Below, piece after piece: positions 36,667 to 49,800 of a stretch of 64,000 bases of DNA. The position numbers were made by a program, and so were the translations under genes. The stretch's first letter is position 1; the number at the start of each line of letters is the position of its first letter. Below the pieces are notes generated by a model. The model searched no databases. It was not told the origin of the DNA and saw only the letters and a program-made list of their open reading frames with translations. This DNA comes from Daucus carota subsp. sativus (taxonomy: Eukaryota; Streptophyta; Magnoliopsida; Apiales; Apiaceae), in assembly GCF_001625215.2 (NCBI RefSeq), contig NC_030384.2, positions 31,856,527 to 31,920,526 on the forward strand, given 5' to 3'.

Positions 36667-38431
36667 ATATACAGAGAGAACAAAAGCGATATTAGTAGCT
36701 AAACTTTAATCAGTGATGAAGCTCTATGATTCGTAAGATCTTCTAAAATATATATACTCTTTAGATTTTATTGGCCTTAAACATCAACTCATGACCTTGG
36801 TTGTTCGAATATCATATATCATAAAATATAGGAAGAAACCGACGCACACCACTTAGACTTGTAATATTCTAGAGTCCAAGCCAATCTAGAAAGAAGCACG
36901 GGAACATAAGAATTTTTTTTATCAAATTGACCTGGAATTTTTAGGAATATATTGGTAATTTCCTCTAAAAATAATCCAGTTTTAATGGATCCTCCTATGT
37001 TCGGGACAGATTTAGTACGCTAATTTCCAGAAATATCAAACAAATTTTTAAAAATTATTGATATATATATATTCAAAAATTTTGGAAGCATTTTTATAAT
37101 TTTATAAAATTTATGTTGTTAGTAAAATGTCAAAAAAGGAGGACATATGACCGTGCTGCTTACTATATATTCGTCCTTAACTATACTTGTAACTTGTGGT
37201 ATGCTATATCCATGCACCACCATTTACTATAATAAAATGTGCTACATCTTGTACACTTGCAATAATTGACTTTGGTTTTAACATATCACAAGCAATACTC
37301 CTTGCTAAATTTCATACTTGCACCGTTCCGGGGAGAGGGAGTAATAGCAGTAGTACTGTAACTGTATCACTGCATGCATAATTGTATATAGTCGACACAA
37401 AGAAAATGTAACTTGTTACGGTAACTCAGGTCAACAGTCAACTCATTTACCTGCAATCATATATCTAGTGCAAGCTCCCCGCTATCTGTTGTCTCTTGAA
37501 GCTTTTATTCTTCATTTTGAACATGCATAACCAAATAGAGAGATTTAATTAGTACATCACCTACCAATGAAAAACAAGCTTGTTCAAGGGACTCTGTATA
37601 TTACCTTCAGGTGGTTGATGATTACAGTATTTTTCTTCAGACCGTATCCAGCTAATTAGTTGAGATTCTGTGTGATTAAGCTGTTTGTCTTACCAGGAGT
37701 GCCTTATGTCCAACCCATTCACTAATTATTTATAGGTGTGCTTAAACCTGATTGAGTAATTAATTAATGCATGTGATCCCAGTAATGACACGCTCTGCAT
37801 TATATAATATTATAACTTAATTAAACACAATTTGGTATCTTTTTCTTTGTTTGTCGTAACTCTGATTAATAATGTGCCTTTTTGTTTTTCTTTATTAAAT
37901 TTTATATGGCAAAAGTTTATGAATTAGTACCTTCAAGTTTTATCTTGTTTGTCATATTGCGTTTATTATTGGCAAGTTGATAGACACATTTTGCAAGGAA
38001 ACGCAGTATTAGTTTCCATTGATTAAATTCTTGTCCTATATTATATAATCAAAAAGTTCTTCTCATACCAGGTCGACTGCTATCCACTCCCCACAATTTC
38101 ACTGGACTGAAACAATTCTGTAATGGATCAGAGGTTTTAGATATTTTTACTGCTGTTATCCATTCAATTTTTCTGTATAGCATCCCAGGATGGATAGTTG
38201 ATTATAAATAAATTTTTATCAAAAATATTATATTATGCACCCGAATATATAATCTAGTTTTAAGATTCTAATATTTCATGCATCATGATGTCACAAATGT
38301 AATCACTAAAACAGTTGTATATTTTATAAGGCCCTTGATTTGATATTTTAATATTTATTTGTTTCAGTTTAGTCAGATTTTATAGATTGGGTTGCTTTTT
38401 TATTTTTTTTTTAAACAAGAACGCAGTTTTT
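36667..38431. other. Intergenic DNA upstream of the P450
   Basis: No supported gene. AT-rich, with short low-complexity tracts only. Confidence 0.4.
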
Positions 38432-38785
38432 TCACCGAGAGATATCGAACATAAGAGTCTCCAACAAAGACCTGGGAGGAGATGTAAAAATATTGTAGCA
38501 ACGTAAAAAATAAAAATACTTAGTCATTTCATGAGTTATCTTATTTGCCGGCTTTCGAACAAAAGTAATAGAGATGCCTGAGAATGTTTTAAGATGTTGT
38601 CCACAATTCTCAATGACGTTACCAACTTCCAGTCGAATTGCTTCAGTTCTGTTGACGGGATGGACTGTGCGGAGAGGGTCTGTTTCTATCACCGTGCGTT
38701 GTTGAGGTCAAGAAAGAATCCATGACAGAGCTTCGACGACACCAATGGCTTCAGCCTCAAACACTGATACCTGGCCTGGCAAACA
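38432..38785 (-). pseudogene. RNase H-domain relic of a retroelement
   Basis: Minus-strand frames read EAEAIGVVEALSW, then after a stop and frame change VIETDPLRTV, ENCGQHLKTFSGISITFVRK, PANKITHEM and TSPPRSLLETL. This is the plant 'reverse transcriptase-like' RNase H domain usually found at the end of non-LTR elements. It is broken, with no other retroelement domain nearby. Confidence 0.7.
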
Positions 38786-38904
38786 CAACTTTTTCCCAGC
38801 AACAAAATTATAATATGATTAAGTTTTTATGTGAAATAATCAAATCATTCAAACATGTGATTAAATTGATAAATATGAAGGTCAGGGGCCACGGTTATTA
38901 ACAA

Positions 38905-39085
38905 GGAAAGTGCTTGGTGCACATAATTGTATACAAAAACATGTACATAATGATATGTGGTGAGTTTTAATTGGAATAGGCCCCCGCATTTACATCAACA
39001 ACCCAATTAAAACCCACCAAATCACTTGTCACATCATTATGTACAAAAATTATGTACACAATTATGTGCACTTAGCACTACTCTA
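38905..39085. mobile_element. Nearly palindromic MITE
   Basis: The left half (AGTGCTTGGTGCACATAATT, then TACATAATGAT and GAGTTTTAATTGG) is mirrored by the right half (AGTGCTAAGTGCACATAATT read inversely, and so on). Arms of about 80 bp fold into a hairpin around a short loop. Non-coding. Confidence 0.75.
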
Positions 39086-39297
39086 TTAACAATTAGTGGC
39101 GGCATCAGATTTATAGTCATATATAGTCCGCTTGAATGACTCATTTTAATTGATTGTTTAAATTAAATATTTTGACCGGTTGTATTAAAAAATAATTTTA
39201 ACAAAAATTTTGATGAATAACTTTCAAACTAATTTCTATATTCTAAACATACATATAATAATCAGGTAAATCTAAAAATTTGCTAAGTTATAATTTA

Positions 39298-39500
39298 GTC
39301 GTCCCCTAGCTTTTAATTTTGACTAATTAAATTGATTATATTATAATTAAAATTTATATATAATTAAGATAAAAATTTAACCATTGAGAAATACTCTAGA
39401 TTATTTTAAAACATAATATTCTATTTTCTAAAATAATAGTTAAATAAATTTTAATATTTTGTAAAAATTTGATTACTATAGTTTGGGACGGAGGGAATAT
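39298..39500. mobile_element. Decayed Stowaway-like MITE
   Basis: The right end GGGACGGAGGGAA followed by TA is a typical Stowaway terminus. The left end near GTCGTCCCCTAGC is only a weak inverse. Confidence 0.4.
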
Positions 39501-40883
39501 AATTTATCAACTTTCATCAATTCAAAATTCTAATTTGATCTAAATCTTGTAATTTCTTTCTGTAAATTTCTAACTTCCCAGAAAAATTCATATATAAATT
39601 CGTGAGAGAAAATGCCCGAAATATTATAATTTTAGTAGATAGTTGCCCAATATATCACTTGATTTTCAGAGTATTCTATTTACCCATTAAAACACGCAAA
39701 TAGAACATGCGTGTGTGAAGTTTGATCCCTATCTATTCTCACAGTTTAACCGCTCAAAATATTCGTGCAATCATGATTTACACACCTTTCATCAACATCA
39801 CCTATATAAGTTTTCTCTATCTTTTCTTCGATTATTAACCCCAAATTTCACTCAAAAGCCCTTTTCAGTTTCTTCAATTATATTTGTTATCGAAGTAAAG
39901 ATATTATAAATTAAATGCTTGAGTTTGAATAATATGGATAAAGAAGAGAATCTATGTATGTATATACAAATAGTGGATATAAAGCAAGAGAGACATATGG
40001 ATTAGTTGCTGGCTACTGGGTTTGTACATCAGTCTTCATCATTTATATTTCGAAATTCGCATTTTCATTATGCAGTGTCTAGAAACTCGCATCTCAGGTA
40101 TGCGTATTGCATATTTTCACTGGATATAGATGCTAAATACGCATTCTACTATGCGCATGTTTGAAGAAAATTTTGGACAAATATCATTAAGTACGTTGAA
40201 TATATATATCCTTTTCCACGCATATTTCAAATGTGTATTTGTATGATTAGTTTGGACATAATTTCTGTCCGTGGTTATTTTGGGCACACTTCCACAAAAA
40301 TATGTTATACTGGACTTTTACCCAATTGATGGATCAAGTAAATTAAGGTCAAACCAAAAGGTGCAAAGTATAAATATTAAAAACGTTTCAAATGATGCCA
40401 ATAGTAAAAGAAAAAAGAAAAAAACTTTTTTATTTTTGTAGTCAGTGTTTCTAAAAACAGAAATCAGACTTAAACTATAAAATTAAGAAATAAAAAAATA
40501 AATTAAAATTAATCAGATAACTTTTTTTATTTTGCCAGAAAGTGAATTCGATTAATCATCGAATTAAACCGTCTTTTTTAGTACAGATTAATACTCCATC
40601 CGTTTCAAAATAAGTGTTGTTTTGGCTTTGTGCACGTAAGTTAAGATGCAGAAAAAACATGATTCTAAATATTATCTTTTAATTTTTTATCTTAATAAAA
40701 ATATAAATGTTAAATCATTATTCAGATTTTTTTTTTTAAATAATATATAGAAGTAATTTTATTTGCACCTCAGATTACTAAAAAGAAAATAAGTAACAGT
40801 GCACGCTTGTTTGGTAAACGTCTTCCCAAACAGAACAGAACCCCTGGGTTTAAGACAGAACAGGAGTTGAAGTGAGTCTGAAA
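39501..40883. other. Intergenic region upstream of KDTA
   Basis: No gene. A Stowaway-like left end (CTCCATCCGTTTCAAAATAA, about 40594) has no readable partner. The last 100 bp are less AT-rich and probably hold the KDTA 5' UTR. Confidence 0.4.
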
Positions 40884-43800
40884 ATGGGGAGACACAGAGC
40901 TGGTTACTTAGTATACACACTATACAGAAGTCTTAGCCACTGTTTGTCTCCACTCATACACCTTCATCTCCGCTTTCGTAGATTCCGAGGCATCGAGCAC
41001 CCACTCCGATGGCGTGAGCGTCTTGGTCTTCCTTCTCTTCCTCGTCCTCCTGGTCCCCTCTTTTGGTTCCACGCTGTCTCTTTAGGTATCATTTTCTAAC
41101 ATCTTTTTTATATTTTTCATTGATGATTGGTCTGTTATTTTTACGTTGTTGTGAATTGTGATGCTGATGTTATTATGTAATTGATGTATACCTAGGTGAA
41201 GGTCTGGCGGCATTGCCTGTGATCAAGCGTTGCGTGCAGCGGAGACCTGATGTTACGGTTTTGTTGACCACAACCACTCTATCTGCATTGTGAGCAACAA
41301 TTATATTATCGTTTTTCGGTTTGAATTATTTGTGCAATCTGTTGGTGGTTTTCTATTTGGCCTTTAGTATGTGAGTGTCATTGTGATTTTATCTGTTTAT
41401 TTTTATCTTTTTATTAGATTTGAATCTGTCCTATGACTTGGAAGTCTTGCATATGATATAATTTGATAATTGTCCTTTCATTTGATATTGTTAAAGAAAA
41501 TAAACTCACCATCAGAAGTGCTTTCTATTCATATATTATAAGGCAATCATCTGTTTTTTTGATTTGAGTTGTGGACCTGGTGGTCCTATTGTTTACTTAA
41601 GAGGATCCGTGAGGCCCTTTCTTGGATAATTTTAGAATTTGGTCCCAGAAATGAAGTAATCAAGAGAAGATGGAGATTAGAACTTTTCATTATAATTATT
41701 TGGTGACGGTGCCGCGGTGGGTCTACTTGCATTTCCTTGTGACTATGAATAATGTAGATGTTTAACATCTGTCATCTGCCAGAGAAATGCTCTAAGGCAA
41801 TTGAATTAAGTCTGAATTTTGTTCACAATAGTTGCTCATCCTCATCCTTTTAATAACTTTTTAATGCATCTTTGCCTGCGAGCCTTGTATATTATTCTAG
41901 TGCACATGGTATATTTCATAGTAGTGTTATGGTGGAGGCCTCCCCATAGTGTTTTATAGTTGCAGCAGTGCTCGCATTTAATTAACAAAGACTATTCTTC
42001 TTCTTCTTCTTTTTTTTTTTTGTGATATTCTGATTGTATACAATTCCGTGGGTTGTGTGTGATCTTTCAATAATTGTCTAGTTCATTTAAGTGGCATCTA
42101 TTTTCTAAGAATTACATGTGATTATGTATATTCTGATAATTAAGTGCATAAATGTACAACTACCGTGCTTCAAGGAAATTTCAATTAATAATTGTTGATT
42201 AGTGGTCCTGTGCTTCTCATCAAGAAGATTTCATGAAGGTCCATTTTGGCTGAGTATATGGTCCCTGCTACAAGTAGGTCAAAGAAATTGACCTGTATAT
42301 GGTATCATATATTATTAATGAATTTAATTAGAGGAGGGAACATGAATAGGATGTAAAAATAGTTTTAAGAGCATTCTTGCATTGATTTCATTAGTTTACT
42401 ATATAGCTGAGTATGTATCTACTTAGGATGGAATACAATCAGGTGATGGTGACTTTTGGATATGTCATCAATGTTATAAAACATTATAATACCTTGGTGC
42501 TACTTTAATTGTGGTCCTGCTTTGGGGGACAGGCGATGAAACCATTATCTAAGTGCCAAATCTTGGATACACCAGGGAGGGAAGACTATAGCAAGGTTGC
42601 TTGTGAGTTGTAAGTTACAGAATTGTGATTGGTGATTGTTACTATGAATTTGAAAACAACGTCTCCTGTTGGTGTCCAATCCCCTGGAACATACAGGGAA
42701 TAATGGAATGTACTGCAAAATATAAGTGAATTTCAAAAAATTGGTGGGTCCTCTATGGACAACAGGCAAATTAGATTAATTGTAAATATTGATTGAATTG
42801 ATATGTGAGCAAAGGTATCAGGCTGCAATTGGCCCACTAAATGTATTCGTCCAAAAATTGTTAACAAAGTTATCAGTCCGAAAGTTATAATATTTCTACA
42901 AGACTGGTTCTATGATTTTGCTGGTATAGAAAATGCATATTTCTGGGACAGTATGGTAACTCCATACTGTATGCCACTTTCCAGCGATAAAATGTATGCC
43001 GGAGTTAATCAAACGAGTTGGGACTAAAATTGTTGGAAGATGGAGTAAATAATACAAGGATGAACTCATTGGTATTTAGAGGCATATGTTTGTCTTCTGT
43101 ATATAATTCTATAATCCGTTTTCTATAACATTTCAGATTCTAATACTGCATGTGCATTACTATCTTAAGACTTCCGTTTAAACTTAGACATGGCACAAAT
43201 TGTAGCTAAATATACTGGCTAGGGAGAAGGAACCATGTGTGTAGTGCACTAAGTTATTAATCTGTATCCTTCACGTCTTACTTCTTTATTCTATTAAAAT
43301 GACCCTTATTACGACAATACTTTGACTATTCACCATGGACACCACCTCCATCTGCTTTTAGGTCGTACTGACAGGAAAATCTAAAATGATCATTTATAAT
43401 CACACTGATAAGCAGACCCCGGCCATGAAAGAAATCGGGTTGAATCTACCTTGTCGGTGTTATATAAGGCTAAAGGCGGACCGAGGCATAGGACCCTCCT
43501 AAGTCAGGTGTAAGTCTTTCTAGAGCCAAGACATGAGGCGCCTGCCTTCTCAAGCTATATGCACAGTTGCAGAAATTTTGATACATGCATATATCTGAGA
43601 AATTATATCATCAGTAAGTACCAAATCAGGTATACTAACAAGTTATTTGCAACCTAAATACAACTTAACAAAATGCAAAACTAGACATAAATCAATGTAA
43701 AGAAAAAGTGATATTTAATCATCTTTAACAAAAAGCACAAAGAGTTTACATATTTAACAAAAATATATATTTATTTTATTTGTGTTAAAAATTCTTTAGT

Positions 43801-46800
43801 TGCTCTTTAGTTATACTATTCTATTCTATTAATCATTTGTTTTGTGAATATATAAAATATATATATGACGTGCTGTACCATTGATCTTGTAAAACTAATA
43901 TTGTTTGAAACATTCAGCTTGGAGACGGGTAAGGCGAGGTTTGACTGCACTTGGAAAATATCGGTAGCAAGAACTCTGAACCAGGATAACTCATAACGAG
44001 GACCCTGAACCTATCTTTGGGGGCACGTATATGGCCCCCTAAGTGCAGAAAATTAATAAGCATTGGAGTACATAATGTATACTTTATTTGAGTAGTTTAT
44101 TTGAGTAGTGGTCCTGTTGTTGAGAGGACTTGGAAGGCCCTTTCTTGGGATAATATAAAAATTTTGTTCCAAAAACTAAGTTATCAGGAAAGAGCGGAGT
44201 ACTATAAATCATACTTACTATGGTATACTTTCTTATCCATATATTTTTAATCAATAACCAGGTTATTTTTACTTCAGGATGGGATTACGAACAATGAAAA
44301 AGTTTGACATGTGTAACATGTTATGGGTAATTGGGTTTGTCCTATTAATGGCAATTAAAGTAAGTCTGAACTATGTCAACAGTAGTTGCTTATCATCCTT
44401 GTCATTAGTTATCTTATGCTAGTACAAGAGTCATGTTTATTGGTCTTATGTATCATAGATAAAGTACTAGTAGGTCTTGCAGTGGAGGCCTCGGTTTAGT
44501 GTTTTAAAGACACAGTAACTCTCATTAGCAAATGAACTCTGTTATCATTGTCTATTTCTTACGAGTGCCATCTAATTTCTTAGGAATTACATATGATTAT
44601 GTATATTTTTATAATTTACAATCAAGTGTACCTACAAAATAATTGAGTGGTAAGTGTTCAGTTGTAGTTCTGTTCTAGTAAGAATACCAGAGGGACCATT
44701 CATTGCTACAAATTTTAGTCGCTACTATGAGCACTTTCAAGAAATTGACATATATGTACGTTGTAACTAACAATGATATTAAAAGGGGAAGGGAACATAA
44801 TTTATGAATAGGACGTGATAATTGTGTTATCATCGTGCTTTCCTAGATATCATTATGTCGCTTTATATATGAGAGTGTGATATTGACCTTTAGTGTCATG
44901 AAGGCTCTACAACTTTATAACACTGTATCTTGATGCTACTTTGATGGTGGTCCTGCTTTGGGGGGACAGGCAATATATATTCACTGCGTGATGGAAACAT
45001 ATAATTGCTAAAATCTAGGACTCATTTGGGGGGGGGGGGGGGGGGTTATGTTATGAGGTAGCTTTGTGATGGAAGGTTGTTGCTGTGAATCTGAAAGCAA
45101 CTTCTTTCTATATTATACTCCTTCAAACATACAATGGATGCTGGAATGATATAAATTATAAGAGAACTCCATAAAATGGCAGGGGCCTTTAATCTTTTTC
45201 TTTTTTTTTTTTTTTGAAAAGTGATCGACTTGCCCAGAGTTTAGGTAGGAAGTCATTTCATCATAATGCAGTGTAAAACATGCCAGATATATCTTAAAAT
45301 TATTAATGTTCCTACATTCCATTTCTATGGTTTGCTGGTTTTAGGAATGTTATATTTCTCTGATAGCAAGACAACTTGTAATAGTTATACTCAACTCTTC
45401 CAGTGTTAGATGCATCCCCAAGAGAATAAAAGAGTGTAGGACTGAAATTGTCAGAAGATGGACAAAAATAGTACAGGGATTAATCATTTGGCTCTTTTAG
45501 GCCTTTGTGTTCTGAATATAATTTTATATAGTCCTTTCTCTTTGTTTTACAAGACATTACATAAACTGTAGATAGATATAGTAGCTTGAAAATATAATCA
45601 ATTGTCTAATGCACTAAGTTAGCAACTTTACTGCATGCAAAACATACATAGGCATGCTACTTGTTAAATATGTCAGAAGTTGTTATGGGATTTTTACTGT
45701 ATATCAAAAAATGAAATTATATTGTTTCCTAATCTTAAAACTTATATTTGCAGTGAGGTACTAAAGCATCTTCTTCCATCTGAGGTCATATATCAGGTAT
45801 TATTTTATATGAAGTTCATTTTAGACCATGCTATCAATCATAGTTTGAATTTTGTACATGGTACATACAGTCTCATTGTTCTTAAATCTGTACAAGTTAC
45901 TAAGTTGGAGCAAAGTTGTCCATCATGTCATATACTAGTACCTGAAAATTAAATAACATCTGGAAAATATCTTATTTCCTATTAATTATTGGGGGTAATT
46001 GAGCTAATTCATCACTATAATAGTCATGAAATTTCAGTTGAATCACCAGCCCAAAAAAGTTTTCCGACAGATTACTAATTTACAATGTAGTCATCATACA
46101 TAAAAAATATTTCACTGTTGTTAAAATTGCTTCGACTTTAATGGAAGTCTATTAGCCGTTGACACCTCAGTTGCCAACTAGTTATCCATGTGAACCTCTG
46201 TGACTAGCACGTGCTATATCATCATCCATGTAGGCAAGCTGTCAAAACAATACAAAATTTAATTCAAAAATACTAATTACTCAAATCCAATTATTCTCCT
46301 CCAAAAAAAATTCACTTATTCCCCAACAAGAACCTTAATTCAATAAATTCACTTTCTTTCAAACTATATATCAAGATCCAAGAATTTTCAAATTCAATTC
46401 TAACCCAAAACAAATGACTAAGAACCCTAATTATTAGAATTAAATTCTTACTAAAAAAATCACCAAGAACCTAAAGCAAATTGCTAAATATCCATCTGTC
46501 AGACAACAGTTCTTACCTCATCACGTCTTCAAGGAGTGCTGTTTCTTGGGTTTAGCTTCAACTCTTAAATAAGCAACCTCGCCATTGCGGAATTCAGCCC
46601 AGACCAATTTGAAATTTAAAACAACATGTTCTTCATATAACTCAACCCAAACTTGTAGAACCCAGTCACCAGAATTAGCAGAAACATCACTACAACGTTA
46701 CTACAAAATCTCCAACACGACCTGCTTGGTTCGAAGGCAAATAAACTTGGAACTTACTTTGCCCTAAATGTAACTGAAGGGTTTGGAAGAGACAGTTTTA

Positions 46801-49800
46801 GGACTCGAGAAAGAAGGGAAGATGAGTAGCGTTGGAGAGATTTTGAAGAGGGGAGGGTGAGAAGATAATGTGCTTTTAATTAAGAATCCTGATTGAAGGG
46901 AAATTGGGTTTAACATATGGATGGGTTAAATGAAGATAACAGATGTGAGATTGGATCAGCCATGTCACCTTTCACATATACTTACCGTTAGTTTATTTAA
47001 CGGGACTAACGACTGAAATCGAATTGAATTGTTTTACTTATTCAAGTATTTGACTGAAACCTTTTTTGGGTGAGTGATTCAACTGAGTATAGTGATGCAT
47101 TAGCTTATTTACCCTTAATTATTGTGGTGATGGTAATTCAATACGTTGTTGACTCCTGATATGAAGCAGGCCTTGTAAAATTGATATAAAGTTGATCAGT
47201 CAAATAGATTTGAAGTTGAGTACAAATTACAAACTCTGTTATTGAGGAAGAATAAGAAAATGCTCTTTCTGGTTAAGAATGCTACTAGTCAGAGTCTTTG
47301 AGTAGGAGGTAGGGATATGTTTAGGGGAATTGATGATAGATGGGAAATCTTACAGTTTTTTAGTCGTGATAACTGGTAAGCTATGAAATGCAGGGTGTTT
47401 TTTTTTACTTTTGTATTATCAAACGTTGGGATAATAGGATTTGTGCACTGAAAATTTGAAGTACGATAGGAATTTGGATTGATCAAATAAGTTCATGTCC
47501 AGACTGGAAAGGTGATGTTTTTAGTTCGGAGTAGCTAGTTAGATTGTGGATCAGGTAAAGGGTTTGAACAGTTTCTTGGAAATTTTGATCTTAGCCACTT
47601 AGCAATGTCTAAATTTTGTTCACATATACGTATATTTTTCAATTGGCTAGTTTTTCTCATGCTATTAATTATGATTTAGTCGGTGCTTGTACTCCCTCAG
47701 TCGTGTCTATATCCAGCAAAGGATAGATGAGTTTCTGACAATCATAAAAGTATTTGTGTTGTTTTGCTATAGTGTTGACAAATTTTCTGTATGAACCAGT
47801 TTACACCTGTTGATACACCAGTCGCTATAGATTCCTTCTTGGCCTACTGGAAGCCAAATGCACTTTTGCTTGTGGAGAGTGAACTTTGGCCAAATCTTGT
47901 TATGAGTGCTGCAAGAAATGGTGTATGTTTATATCTCTCGTTGATAGATGTGGTATTTGTATGGGAATCATATGCATGCATATGTAGTTGGACATCTTTA
48001 TATGTAATTTGAATGAATTATGATCAATAAAAGCAAGTTTTTTCCTTCATAAGTATATTTAACTGTAGATTAAATTCGCCTATTATCAGCCTACATGTTC
48101 TTTTGTTTTGTTTATTTACACTTTATTTTTGTGCCCTTATATGCAGATTACCCTTGCAATATTAAATGCACGAATGTCTCCAAAATCTTTTAGGAACTGG
48201 TCTTTACCCGCAGTTCTTCAAATGATGAATCTAATGCTGTCAAAATTTTCATTGATTATCCCATTGGTATGTATCTGTTTTTATATCTCCAGATGAATGT
48301 TACAACCGAAGCTTATATTGCATTTGTTAAAAGAGCAACGTGCAGGCAGTCCATTTTCAGATACTGCAAGCACCACCGCTTTCTATCTGTTTTGCTGGTG
48401 ATTTGAAATTTGGTATGCCATAGTTCACTCTATTTTCTTAAAAGTTTTTACAATTGTATTCCCATTGCATAGAAATGCTGGTGAATTATTTTGTCTGAAT
48501 TTCTGTTACTGTACAGTATGACGTTACTTCAGTAGCCAAAGATGATCTTTTATTTTGTGCTGTAATCCACTTCTTATGTTGATCATCTGCTAGTGCCTAA
48601 GCAGTTTTTTCTCTTTTTCTCCCCTCATATTAGATAAATTAAGTTGAACATACTGTTTGTTCTTCAGCTGTAGAAGATTCTTTGAGTTATAATCCTGACA
48701 TTGCAATTCTGGAAGATTTGAAGCTACAAATTGATGATAGACCTGTTTGGATGGCTTCTTCCATACACAAGGGAGAAGAAAAAGGTACAACTAGTTTTTT
48801 TACTGCTTTGAGAAACTCATATTTTGTTGGCTGTACAAAATGCAGAAAGATCTATTAGCTGAAATGATCAGAACATTCCGATGAGTGTGGTTTTATTTTT
48901 TACCTACTTCCTGTTAAATTTTTGAGTTTCTGCAACTTCTTTGCCATGGTATGTACTGTATTCTCATATTTTCCTCTAATTATATCTATCTATCTCCAGT
49001 GATTGTAGATGTTCACAAGAGGTTGAAGAACATACACTCTGATATAATCACCATTATTGTGCCTCGGCGTCCACAGCTTGGTCGAGATATTACACGTGTA
49101 TGATTCTGGTGCATCTGCAAAATCCCGCATCTGAAGTCCTGTATATGTCTTTGTGGTGCACCTTTTACTATACATTACTTCCCAATAATCCCTTTCCTAT
49201 CTAAATTATTATTTTTGTTTCTGATGCACTACTTTCTTGAGATAATTTATGTAAAGCATGTCTTGTCAAGCTTAAGTCATTCATCCTAGACGGCTTGCGT
49301 TTCACAAGGGAGCATTTGGTAGTTTATCAGATGTGCTTATATCTGCTTAATATGGTGGAAAGTATATTTGCAGTTACAATTGTAAATTAGTGGGCATGAG
49401 TCTTGAGTTTACCTGTAGTTTCAAGTTTAAATTAGTGGGTATGAGCCTTGAGTTTACCTGTAGTCAAAAGTTTTAATTAGTGGGTATTATTCTTGAGTTT
49501 ACCTTATTATTCTTGAGTTTACCTGTTTCTTTAGGCACATAATACCTAAAATCTACTGTAAATGGAAAAAACTTAAAAGACACCATGAAGTAATTTGACT
49601 TCAAAAAACCCTGTGTTAGGAGAAAAGGATGTGTTTAGTTCTGTTTGTTGATGAGGGTTAAATAGCCAAAATCTTGAGCAGATCTAGGGATTTTGTTAGA
49701 ATTTTACAAGGGAATTCTGTAAACTTTGTTGGCATCAAATTTTTTACCATGTTTTCTGCATTATAGCAGACATGCTTCTAAGTTTGTCCATGCAGAATGT

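Noticed and set aside
47077-47490. Extra exon or gene within KDTA intron 3
   Set aside because: KDTA reads in frame from exon 3 to exon 4 without it, and the minus ORF there has no known domain.
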